Source: Verrucomicrobiota bacterium
GTDB taxonomy: Bacteria; Verrucomicrobiota; Verrucomicrobiia; Limisphaerales; JADLHS01
Direction: 5' to 3'
Length of the DNA stretch: 5,157 bases
NCBI GenBank assembly: GCA_004297495.1
Contig: SCTL01000553.1
Span: 1 to 5,157, forward strand
Below, in pieces: positions 1 to 5,157 of the stretch. The position numbers were made by a program, and so were the translations under genes. The notes below the pieces were generated by a model, which saw nothing but the letters and a program-made list of their open reading frames with translations, did no database searches and had not been told where the DNA came from. How positions within the stretch are numbered: position 1 is the first letter of the stretch; each line of letters starts with the position of its first letter.

Positions 1-285
1 CTGGCGCGCGGCGAGAAGTTTGATTTGCCACTCGTCGCCGCGCTCACGGGTGACCGCCGGCATCCGCGCGAATGGTTTCAGGAATTTCTCAACTCGCATA
101 AATCCCCACCGCAGTCGGTGTGCATCTGGATCGGCCCGGAAGGCGATTTCACTCCAGAGGAAGTTGAACTCATCAAAACCAACGGCGCGAAACCCATCAC
201 GCTCGGCAATCTGGTGCTCCGTGTCGAGACGGCGGCGATTTACTGTCTCTCCATTCTCAACTACGAACTCTCCGCGCCCCGATGA
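1..285 (+). CDS. rsmE: RsmE, 16S rRNA (uracil-1498-N3)-methyltransferase, C-terminal part
   Basis: Open from the left edge in frame 1 to a TGA at 283-285, so about 94 C-terminal residues are visible of a family usually near 240; the start and the N-terminal PUA-like domain lie outside the window. RsmE is a cytoplasmic SPOUT-class enzyme that uses S-adenosylmethionine to methylate N3 of U1498 in 16S rRNA of the 30S subunit. What shows this is the trefoil-knot signature: WIGPEGDFTPEEVELI (about bases 127-174), then LGNLVLRVETAAIYCLSIL (about 202-258), matching the family pattern GPEGG(F)…E…LG..(I)LR.ETA. The Asn-Leu in LGNLVLR where LG.RILR is common is a mild variation. The stop overlaps the start of the next gene (ATGA), which suggests translational coupling. 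Nothing indicates damage; the gene is incomplete only because the window begins inside it. Confidence 0.93.
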   Translation: MARGEKFDLPLVAALTGDRRHPREWFQEFLNSHKSPPQSVCIWIGPEGDFTPEEVELIKTNGAKPITLGNLVLRVETAAIYCLSILNYELSAPR

Positions 286-665
286 ATCCGCCGTTGCCAG
301 CCGAATTGACCCGCGCCGTCGCCACGCTCGGACTGGAAAAGTTTCGTCGCCACATTTTCCTGTGCGCGGACCAGACCGAGCCGCACTGTTGCGCCAAGGA
401 AGCGGGGCTTGAATCGTGGGAATTTCTCAAACGCCGGCTCAAAGAATTGGGACTGGCAGGTACTGAGCCATTGGTTTATCGCAGCAAAGTGAATTGCCTC
501 CGCGTTTGCGTGCATGGCCCGGTGGCCGTGGTGTATCCGGAAGGCGTGTGGTATCACTCGTGTTCACCAGCGGTGCTGGAGCGGATCATTCAGGAACACA
601 TGATCGGTGGCGTGCCGGTAAAGGAATTCGCCTTCGCGCGGAATCCGATGCCTCAGCCGGACTGA
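282..665 (+). CDS. Thioredoxin-fold [2Fe-2S] ferredoxin-like protein
   Basis: A 127-residue protein that appears to be complete. The core reads HIFLCADQTEPHCCAKEAGLES (about residues 24-45) and then NCLRVCVHGPVAVVYPEGVW (71-90). This is the layout of the thioredoxin-like [2Fe-2S] ferredoxins related to the NuoE fold: two N-terminal cysteines and a later CxxxC in a glycine/proline-rich turn. Candidate cluster ligands are C28, C36 or C37, C72 and C76. The first pair is spaced C-x7-CC rather than the C-x12-C of Aquifex-type proteins; I recall cyanobacterial and other bacterial homologues with this CC form. The role is probably cytoplasmic electron transfer, partner unknown. There is no signal peptide or membrane segment. 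The ATG overlaps the rsmE stop (ATGA) and no Shine-Dalgarno motif precedes it, so translation is likely coupled to rsmE. The C-terminal segment with IIQEHMIGG is typical of the family. Confidence 0.88.
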   Translation: MNPPLPAELTRAVATLGLEKFRRHIFLCADQTEPHCCAKEAGLESWEFLKRRLKELGLAGTEPLVYRSKVNCLRVCVHGPVAVVYPEGVWYHSCSPAVLERIIQEHMIGGVPVKEFAFARNPMPQPD

Positions 666-816
666 TTGCTTTTTGATTTTTCGGATTCGCAATTCGGAGG
701 GTCTTCGTCTGGCGCGGACGGCGGTCGCCGCCAAGCTTTCAACACTCGGACGATGAATCAGCATTGGCGTTGACGCAAACGCGTGCGGAAACCTACGATG
801 CGCGTCAGACTAATCT
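666..816. other. Intergenic region between the ferredoxin gene and rhaB
   Basis: This stretch of 151 bases has no supported gene. It begins with a T-rich patch (668-682) just after the ferredoxin stop; no stem precedes it, so it is not a standard intrinsic terminator. A short perfect GC palindrome with a 3-base loop (GGCGG-TCG-CCGCC, 720-732) lies mid-way. A candidate promoter for rhaB occupies 770-799. Confidence 0.6.
770..799 (+). promoter_or_regulatory. Candidate sigma70-type promoter upstream of rhaB
   Basis: TTGACG (770-775) matches the -35 consensus at five of six bases. TACGAT (794-799) keeps the key TA…AT bases of the -10 box. The spacer is 18 bases. Initiation would fall near 806, leaving only about ten leader bases before the rhaB ATG at 817 and no room for a normal Shine-Dalgarno site; none is visible. 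The position is sensible, but such matches also occur by chance. Confidence 0.35.
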
Positions 817-2277
817 ATGGCTACACATTATCTGGCTTGCGACCTGGGTGCGGAAAGCGGGCGCGTCATGCTCGCGACGCTGGACGGTAAAAAAATTTCG
901 CTGGAAGAATTGCACCGCTTTCCCAACGGTCCGGTGAAGAAGGATGGCGCGTTGCACTGGAACATCGAAGGATTGTTCGCCGAGTTGAAAACCGGCTTGA
1001 AGAAAGCCACGGCGCGCAAACTTTCCATTGCCAGCATCAGCACGGATTCCTGGGGCGTGGATTACGTGCTCTATGACGCCAAAGGCAAAAGCATGTCGCC
1101 GGTCTGGCACTACCGCGATGCGCGCACGACTCGCGGTGTGGCGAACGCGAAGAAACGTGTGGATTGGCCGACGATCTATCGCGAGACGGGCATTCAGTTC
1201 ATGGCGCTGAACACGATTTACCAACTCGCCGCCGAACCGCGCGCGCGCCTGGCGAAGGCGAAACAACTTCTACTCATTGGCGACGCGTTCAATCATTTCT
1301 GCTGCGGCGTGGCGAAGAATGAAGTCTCACTCGCCAGCACGACGCAGCTTTACAATCCGCGCACGAAGAAGTGGTCGAAGAAATTGCTCGGCGCACTCGG
1401 CTTGCGCGGCGAGATGTTTGCGCCGGTGGTGAAATCGGGAACGAAGTTGGGCAAATTGCGCAGCGAACTCGGAGCGGAAGTTGGTTTGCCCGAAATTGTA
1501 GTCATCGCATCCTGTTCGCATGATACGGGCGCCGCAGTGGCTGCGGTGCCGGCCAGCGGGAGGAATTGGGCTTACTTGAGTTCCGGCACGTGGTCGCTCA
1601 TGGGCGTGGAATGGCCGAAGCCGGTCATCACCGCGCAGGGACGCGACTCGAATTTCACCAACGAGATTGGCTACGGCGGCACGGTGCGGCTGCTCAAGAA
1701 CATCGTGGGCCTGTGGATCGTGCAGGAGTGCCGGCGCGATTGGGCGCAGCACGGCCGCGAGTTCGATTACGCCAAGCTCACCGAGATGGCCGCCGCCGCC
1801 AACCCCTTCGCGTCGCTCATCAATCCCGCCGACCCGCGCTTCCTCGCGCCGGGCGACATGCCGGCGAAGATCGCTGCGTTCTGCCGCGAGACGGGCCAGA
1901 TCGTGCCGGACAATCCGGGCGCGTTCGCGCGATGCGCGCTGGAAAGCCTAGCGCTGTTTTATCGCATCACGATGCGCCAGCTCGAAAAACTCACGGGAAA
2001 AAAGATCAAGCAACTCCACATCGTCGGCGGCGGGAGCAAGAACGCGCTGCTGAATCAGTTCGCGGCGAACTCGCTGCAAATTCCCGTGGTTGTCGGGCCG
2101 ACGGAATGTACGGCGCTGGGCAACGTGCTGGTGCAGGCCATCGCACTCGGTCATCTGCCCTCGCTCGCCGCTGCGCGCGCAGTGGTGCGGAATTCCTTCG
2201 AGGTGAAAACCGTCCAGCCGCAGGCGAAGGCGGAATGGGACGCAGCGTTTGGGAGGTTTGAGAAGTTGGTGAAGTGA
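817..2277 (+). CDS. rhaB: Rhamnulokinase (FGGY family)
   Basis: A 486-residue protein, close to the 489 of E. coli RhaB. It would phosphorylate L-rhamnulose with ATP to L-rhamnulose 1-phosphate in the cytoplasm, the second step of L-rhamnose breakdown. Motifs in order: N-terminal phosphate-binding DLGAESGR (residues 9-16, the rhamnulokinase form of this FGGY loop), HRFPNGPV (33-40), STDSWGVDY (75-83), HYRDART (98-104), SHDTGAA with predicted catalytic base D236 (D237 in E. coli), the ATPase-core loop SSGTWSLMG (255-263), GGGSKN (404-409) and ECTALGN (430-436). C356 and C373 have the same 17-residue spacing as the cysteine pair in E. coli RhaB. The ATG at 817 puts DLGAESGR at the expected depth. 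No rhamnose isomerase, aldolase or regulator gene lies beside it. Codons between about 1681 and 1930 are much more GC-rich at third positions than the 5' part. Fuculokinase or xylulokinase is less likely because of the DLGAESGR and SHDT motifs. Confidence 0.95.
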   Translation: MATHYLACDLGAESGRVMLATLDGKKISLEELHRFPNGPVKKDGALHWNIEGLFAELKTGLKKATARKLSIASISTDSWGVDYVLYDAKGKSMSPVWHYRDARTTRGVANAKKRVDWPTIYRETGIQFMALNTIYQLAAEPRARLAKAKQLLLIGDAFNHFCCGVAKNEVSLASTTQLYNPRTKKWSKKLLGALGLRGEMFAPVVKSGTKLGKLRSELGAEVGLPEIVVIASCSHDTGAAVAAVPASGRNWAYLSSGTWSLMGVEWPKPVITAQGRDSNFTNEIGYGGTVRLLKNIVGLWIVQECRRDWAQHGREFDYAKLTEMAAAANPFASLINPADPRFLAPGDMPAKIAAFCRETGQIVPDNPGAFARCALESLALFYRITMRQLEKLTGKKIKQLHIVGGGSKNALLNQFAANSLQIPVVVGPTECTALGNVLVQAIALGHLPSLAAARAVVRNSFEVKTVQPQAKAEWDAAFGRFEKLVK

Positions 2278-2285
2278 CCGGTTGG

Positions 2286-2717
2286 ATGAGGCTCTGGACA
2301 ATTCACCCAAAGCATCTTGACGCAAAAGGACTCGTCGCGCTCTGGCGCGAGGCGTTGCTGGCGCAGAAAGTTTTGCGCGGCGCGACGCGAGGCTACCAGC
2401 ATCACCCGCAACTCACGCGCTTTCGCGAAACCACAAATCCGTCGGCAGCCATCTCGACTTACTTGCGCAGCGTGCATGAAGAAGCCACGCGTCGCGGATA
2501 CGAGTTTAACGCGAGCAAAATCGGCGCGGGAAAATTCCGCCGGAAGATTTCCGAAACGCGCGGGCAGTTGCTTTACGAGTGGGCGCATCTGAGACGGAAG
2601 TTGAAGCGACGCGATCCCCCAAGGTATCGCGCGAGCTTGAAGGTGAAGCCGTCAGCGCATCCACTGTTCCGGATTGTTCGCGGCGGGGTGCGCCAATGGG
2701 AGAAGATTTCATCGTAG
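2286..2717 (+). CDS. Pyrimidine dimer DNA glycosylase / endonuclease V family protein
   Basis: A 143-residue protein beginning MRLWTIHPKHLDAKGLVALW, the characteristic start of bacterial relatives of T4 endonuclease V (Pyr_excise family). In T4 this enzyme cuts the glycosidic bond of UV-induced cyclobutane pyrimidine dimers and nicks the resulting abasic site. WRE at residues 20-22 aligns with Y21-R22-E23 of the T4 enzyme, so E22 is the likely catalytic glutamate. GYQHHPQLTRFR (about 35-46) and HPLFRIV near the C terminus are also family-like. I prefer the ATG at 2286. A GTG at 2274 overlapping the rhaB stop (GTGA) would add four residues, MTGW, that I do not recognise in the family. The gene starts 8 bases after rhaB, so the two are probably co-transcribed. 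Its TAG stop (2715-2717) lies inside the outer arm of the palindrome at 2714-2781. The family call is strong; dimer-specific activity is inferred. Confidence 0.85.
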   Translation: MRLWTIHPKHLDAKGLVALWREALLAQKVLRGATRGYQHHPQLTRFRETTNPSAAISTYLRSVHEEATRRGYEFNASKIGAGKFRRKISETRGQLLYEWAHLRRKLKRRDPPRYRASLKVKPSAHPLFRIVRGGVRQWEKISS

Positions 2718-2781
2718 CGGCGTCTCGGTAGAGTGCCGTATTTCAAAAGTAAATATAGCGGCTCTGCCGAGGCGCCGCTAC
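2714..2781. repeat. 68-base imperfect palindrome between convergent genes
   Basis: The outer arms GTAGCGGCG (2714-2722) and CGCCGCTAC (2773-2781) are perfectly complementary. The stem continues through CTCGG/CCGAG and AGAG/CTCT, with two T-G positions that would be wobble pairs in + strand RNA. Toward the centre it becomes AT-rich (ATTTCAAAAGTAAATA, about 2740-2755). The + gene stop TAG (2715-2717) and the - gene stop (2778-2780) sit at the same place in each arm. It resembles dispersed palindromic elements of the REP or MITE type. It may act as a two-way terminator, but no T-tract follows either arm, so it is not a canonical intrinsic terminator. Confidence 0.75.
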
Positions 2782-4847
2782 GCGTAGTGACGCAGATTCC
2801 ATTCGTCGAGAAGTTCCTTCGGAATCTCGTTCAGAAAGCGCGAGGGTTGTTGGAGCGTCGCGCCGCTGTTGCCGAAGCCGGCGCGGATGAGCGGGTAGCT
2901 GAGGTAAAGCTCGTTCTTCGCGCGCGTGACGGCGACGTAGAACAAGCGACGCTCTTCTTCCTCGCCGTCTTCGCTGTCGAGCGAGCGTTCGGAGGGAAAC
3001 ATTCCGTCGCAGAGCATGATCACGAACACGATGTCGAACTCCAGGCCCTTGGCCTGGTGAATCGTGGAGAGCCGGATTTTTTCGTCGTCGCGGTCGGCGG
3101 GTTTGTCGTCCTCGGCTTCGACGTTGGTGAGTAGCGCGAGTTGCGTGAGAAATTCTTCGACCGTCTGGAATTGCTGCGAGAAAACAGCGAGCTGTTCGAG
3201 ATCTTCGAGGCGCGAGCGATAGTTCGCGTAGTTTTCCTTCAGATAATCTTCGTAACCAGCTTCGAGGACGAGCTCCAGCATCTTGCCCGCGCTTTTGCGA
3301 ACGCCGGGCGCTTCAAGCTGCGAGATGGTGGCAACGAATTGCGCCCAGGCGACGGCGGCTTTCTTCGGGACAACTTTCGCGCAGGATTGAAGAGTAATTG
3401 CCAGTGGGGCTGAATGTCCCCTCACCCCGTCCCTCTCCCCATCCGATGGTGAGAGGGTGTCCGCAGGACGGGTGAGGGGTTGCTTTGCGAGTTCGACCGC
3501 GAAGCTCCGCCAGAGTTTGTCCGCGCCTTTGCCGCCGACGCCGGGGAGCAGTTGCACGATGCGCTTGAAGCTGAGTTCGTCGCGCGGGTTGTGGACGAGC
3601 TTGAGATAGGCCGTCGCGTCCTTGATGTGCGCCTGCTCGAAGAAGCGGATGCCGCTGGTGATGCTGAACGGGATGTTGCGGCGCGTGAGTTCGAGTTGCA
3701 GTTCCAGCGCGTGGAAATGCGAGCGGTAGAGCACGGCCATCTTGTTTAGGTCGAAGCCCTCTTCGCGGAGTTCGAGCACGCGTTGGGCGATGAAGGCGGC
3801 TTGCTCGGCAGTGTCGCCGCAGGTGACGAGTGCCGGCTTGGCGCCGGATTTCCGCGCGGGCGTGAGTTGCTTGGCGAATTGATGGACGTTCGCCGCGATG
3901 GCGGCGTTAGCGACATTCAAAATTTCCGGCGTGCTGCGATAGTTGGTTTCGATCTTGTAAACTTTTGCTCCGGGATAACGGTCGGGGAACTTGAGGATGT
4001 TCTGAAAATTCGCGCCGCGCCAGGCGTAGATGCTTTGCGCGTCATCGCCCACGACCATCACGTTCTGGTGTCGAGCGGCGAGCAGGTCAATCAGATCGCT
4101 CTGGAGTTTGTTGGTGTCCTGATACTCGTCCACGAGGATGAACTGAAAACGTCGTTGGTAATGTTCGCGCACGTCCGCGTGGTCTTTCAGCAGCTTGAGC
4201 CAGAGCACGAGCAGGTCGTCAAAGTCCATCGCGTTCGTGGTGCGTTTGCGTTGCACGTAAAGCTGGCGGACGCCCTCAATCTTTTCGGCTAGTTCGGTGA
4301 AGTAGCCGTATTCCTTTTCCAACACTTCGCGCACGGTCATCAGCTTGTTGAGGGCGAGCGAGAAAATGTCGCCGAGCACTTCGGCTTTCGGAAAGCGCGT
4401 GGCTTTCACATCAATCGCCGATTCGCCGACGCAAGTGCTGATGAGATGCTTGGCGTCTTCGCGATCCATGATGGTGAAATCACGCTCATAGCCGAGGAGC
4501 TTGGCGTGCAGGCGGAGTAGTCGTGCCCCAACCGAGTGAAATGTTCCTCCCATTATCGGTGGCGGGTCTTGATGCAATAATTCGCCGGTGCGCCGCATCA
4601 TCTCTCCAGCGGCCTTATTCGTGAAGGTCAACATCAGGATGCGTTCAGCAGGAATTCCTTGTTCCAATAAGAAGGCAGCACGATAAGTCAAAGCTCGCGT
4701 TTTGCCTGAACCTGCGCCAGCGATGACGAGCGCCGGACCGGGCGGCGCGGTGACGGCTTCAAGTTGTTGCGGGTTGAGTTCGCGCGCGTAATCAATCTGA
4801 AGGTGAACCTCAGAGCGAAAGGGTTGCAAAACGTAATCGCGCGACAT
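2778..4847 (-). CDS. UvrD/PcrA/Rep-type superfamily 1 DNA helicase
   Basis: A 689-residue ATP-dependent 3'-5' DNA helicase (Rep 673, UvrD 720 and PcrA 724 in known species), probably acting in repair or replication restart. All SF1A motifs are present: Q motif LNPQQLEAV (24-32), Walker A AGAGSGKT (43-50, K49), Ia LTFTNKAAGE (73-82), Walker B DEYQDTN (240-246), III GDDAQSIYAWRG (267-278), IV ETNYRST (300-306), the 2B-subdomain hairpin LLPGVGGKGADK (433-444), V LSTIHQAKGLEF (593-604) and VI VAVTRAK (638-644, R642). Residues 457-477 are encoded by a palindromic repeat not typical of the family. The protein ends soon after FLNEIPKELLDEW, without the long C-terminal tail of UvrD/PcrA. The ATG at 4847 lacks a clear Shine-Dalgarno but gives a normal distance to the Q motif. 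The stop codon lies inside the downstream palindrome. Which paralogue (UvrD, PcrA or Rep) cannot be decided, so no symbol is given. Confidence 0.94.
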   Translation of the reverse strand: MSRDYVLQPFRSEVHLQIDYARELNPQQLEAVTAPPGPALVIAGAGSGKTRALTYRAAFLLEQGIPAERILMLTFTNKAAGEMMRRTGELLHQDPPPIMGGTFHSVGARLLRLHAKLLGYERDFTIMDREDAKHLISTCVGESAIDVKATRFPKAEVLGDIFSLALNKLMTVREVLEKEYGYFTELAEKIEGVRQLYVQRKRTTNAMDFDDLLVLWLKLLKDHADVREHYQRRFQFILVDEYQDTNKLQSDLIDLLAARHQNVMVVGDDAQSIYAWRGANFQNILKFPDRYPGAKVYKIETNYRSTPEILNVANAAIAANVHQFAKQLTPARKSGAKPALVTCGDTAEQAAFIAQRVLELREEGFDLNKMAVLYRSHFHALELQLELTRRNIPFSITSGIRFFEQAHIKDATAYLKLVHNPRDELSFKRIVQLLPGVGGKGADKLWRSFAVELAKQPLTRPADTLSPSDGERDGVRGHSAPLAITLQSCAKVVPKKAAVAWAQFVATISQLEAPGVRKSAGKMLELVLEAGYEDYLKENYANYRSRLEDLEQLAVFSQQFQTVEEFLTQLALLTNVEAEDDKPADRDDEKIRLSTIHQAKGLEFDIVFVIMLCDGMFPSERSLDSEDGEEEERRLFYVAVTRAKNELYLSYPLIRAGFGNSGATLQQPSRFLNEIPKELLDEWNLRHYA
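3418..3479. repeat. Palindromic repeat embedded in frame in the helicase gene
   Basis: On the + strand CCCCTCACCCCGT (3418-3430) pairs with ACGGGTGAGGGG (3468-3479) with one bulged C. CCCTCTC (3431-3437) pairs with GAGAGGG (3451-3457), and CCAT (3439-3442) with ATGG (3446-3449) at the tip. Read on the - strand it encodes a TLSPSDGERDGVRG-like peptide (within helicase residues 457-477) right after the 2B-subdomain hairpin motif. I recall very similar 'LTP-LSPSEGER' repeat peptides scattered through many environmental genomes, so this is likely a dispersed repeat that landed in a tolerant loop. The reading frame stays open. Confidence 0.8.
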
Positions 4848-5001
4848 GGTTGAAGCGTAGAGTTACGTTCGGCGAGTTCCAAGTTTCGAGTTGGCTGCGT
4901 CCGTTGTTCGCGCGACGGGAAAATCCGTTCAATCGCGATTTGCGGAAAACTTCTCCAGTCAGGAAGCTGGAGTTGTCGCGCATCCCGTTGATGCATGACC
5001 C

Positions 5002-5057
5002 GCGGGCAACTCCGACTGTTGGGTAAGAATCGCTCTGGAGTTGCCCGCAAATTTTTT
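5002..5057 (+). terminator. 12-bp GC-rich hairpin followed by a T-tract (terminator-like)
   Basis: GCGGGCAACTCC (5002-5013) is perfectly complementary to GGAGTTGCCCGC (5037-5048). A 23-base loop lies between them and AAA plus six T (5052-5057) follow. On the + strand this has the shape of an intrinsic terminator, although the loop is long and no + strand gene lies upstream for more than 2 kb. It could instead be one arm of a larger structured element (see the hairpin at 5080-5143), so the terminator label is tentative. Confidence 0.4.
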
Positions 5058-5079
5058 GGCGGTCAAAGCTCGGAGGAAT

Positions 5080-5143
5080 CCGGGCGGCTCACGGTAGGGA
5101 GCGGAGGTGGGGAACCTCTCTGAAGATGTCGCGAGCCGCCCGG
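5080..5143. repeat. Long GC-rich hairpin (11-bp perfect base stem)
   Basis: CCGGGCGGCTC (5080-5090) pairs perfectly with GAGCCGCCCGG (5133-5143). After one A-C mismatch the stem continues CGGTA (5092-5096) with TGTCG (5127-5131), using two wobble pairs. An internal loop (about 5097-5102 and 5120-5126) separates this from an apical hairpin, GAGGT (5104-5108) with ACCTC (5114-5118), closing a GGGGA loop. The rod-like fold could be a small RNA, a riboswitch-like leader or a short palindromic mobile repeat. I do not recognise a known RNA family. Confidence 0.6.
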
Positions 5144-5157
5144 CATAACGATTCTTA

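Larger units (their letters stand above)
4848..5157. other. Non-coding region upstream of the helicase gene, rich in inverted repeats
   Basis: These 310 bases hold no open frame with a recognisable protein. A minus-strand frame reaching to 5050 mostly shadows the helicase start and gives an arginine-rich, low-information product. The first 90 bases or so next to the helicase start show no clear promoter. From about 4953 on the DNA is dominated by inverted repeats: CTCCAG/CTGGAG (4953-4972), a 12-bp hairpin (5002-5048) and an 11-bp GC-rich hairpin (5080-5143). A 9-base complement joins 5024-5032 to the window end. Confidence 0.65.

Noticed and set aside
720..732. GGCGG-TCG-CCGCC palindrome as a terminator of the ferredoxin gene
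   Set aside because: The stem is only 5 bp and is not followed by a T-tract. It could be chance in GC-rich DNA.
1566..2261. Long open frame of 231 codons on the + strand, out of phase with rhaB
   Set aside because: It lies wholly inside rhaB, whose frame carries all the FGGY motifs. The alternative product is arginine/alanine-rich and arises from the GC-rich third positions.
2274..2285. GTG start overlapping the rhaB stop for the glycosylase gene
   Set aside because: Family members I recall begin MRLW…HP, which fits the ATG at 2286. The GTG is kept only as an alternative.
2610..2631. CGCGAT…ATCGCG inverted repeat inside the glycosylase gene
   Set aside because: It is short, imperfect and inside normal coding sequence, so it is not convincing as a separate element.
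3783..4292. Open frames on the + strand opposite the helicase gene (also 2733-3134, 3141-3413, 3480-3749)
   Set aside because: They mirror the helicase codons in antisense, show no recognisable domain, and the minus frame has every SF1 motif.
5073..5090. GAGGAATCCGGGC resembles the conserved RNase P RNA block GAGGAAAGTCCGGGC
   Set aside because: Two bases are missing and none of the other RNase P elements is visible in the following sequence, so the likeness is probably chance.
5091..5130. GGTAGGGAGCGGAGG resembles the second half of a c-di-GMP-I riboswitch, and the GGGGAA loop recalls an SRP RNA tip
   Set aside because: The other conserved half of the riboswitch is absent, and the SRP domain IV signature with GGAA tetraloop and AGCAG internal loop is not present on either strand.
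1..5157. CRISPR arrays, tRNA or rRNA genes, transposase genes, phage genes
   Set aside because: No regularly spaced repeats, tRNA-like folds, rRNA signatures, transposase or phage proteins could be seen.

Overview
The window looks like an ordinary chromosomal segment of a moderately GC-rich bacterium. The protein flavour (a cyanobacteria-like CC-type thioredoxin-fold ferredoxin beside rsmE, and a bacterial Pyr_excise protein starting MRLW) and the palindromic intergenic repeats suggest Verrucomicrobiota, possibly a Pedosphaera/Limisphaera relative. That assignment rests on memory of these families and is not proved by the sequence. Start sites lack strong Shine-Dalgarno motifs, which fits such a lineage.

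Layout: positions 1-285 (+) hold the C-terminal third of the 16S rRNA m3U methyltransferase RsmE, cut by the window edge. It overlaps by ATGA a small [2Fe-2S] ferredoxin-like gene (282-665, +). After a 151-base gap with a candidate sigma70 promoter comes a complete rhamnulokinase, rhaB (817-2277, +). It is followed almost directly by a gene for a pyrimidine-dimer DNA glycosylase/endonuclease V family protein (2286-2717, +). A 68-base imperfect palindrome (2714-2781) separates this from a convergent UvrD/PcrA/Rep-type helicase gene (4847-2778, -). The last 310 bases (4848-5157) hold no convincing gene but are rich in inverted repeats.

How the genes relate: the left pair is probably one translationally coupled unit. 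rhaB would phosphorylate L-rhamnulose, but no isomerase, aldolase or regulator gene is visible beside it. The glycosylase and the helicase are both plausible DNA-repair proteins, but they converge and so are not one operon.

The most unusual points are non-coding. The palindrome at 2714-2781 supplies the stop codons of both genes that flank it. A second repeat (3418-3479) lies in frame inside the helicase gene and adds about 21 residues. The right end has a 12-bp hairpin whose loop is complementary over 9 bases to the last 9 bases of the window, with a long GC-rich hairpin between them. This could be a structured RNA or a short mobile repeat. I did not find a clear new multi-gene system.
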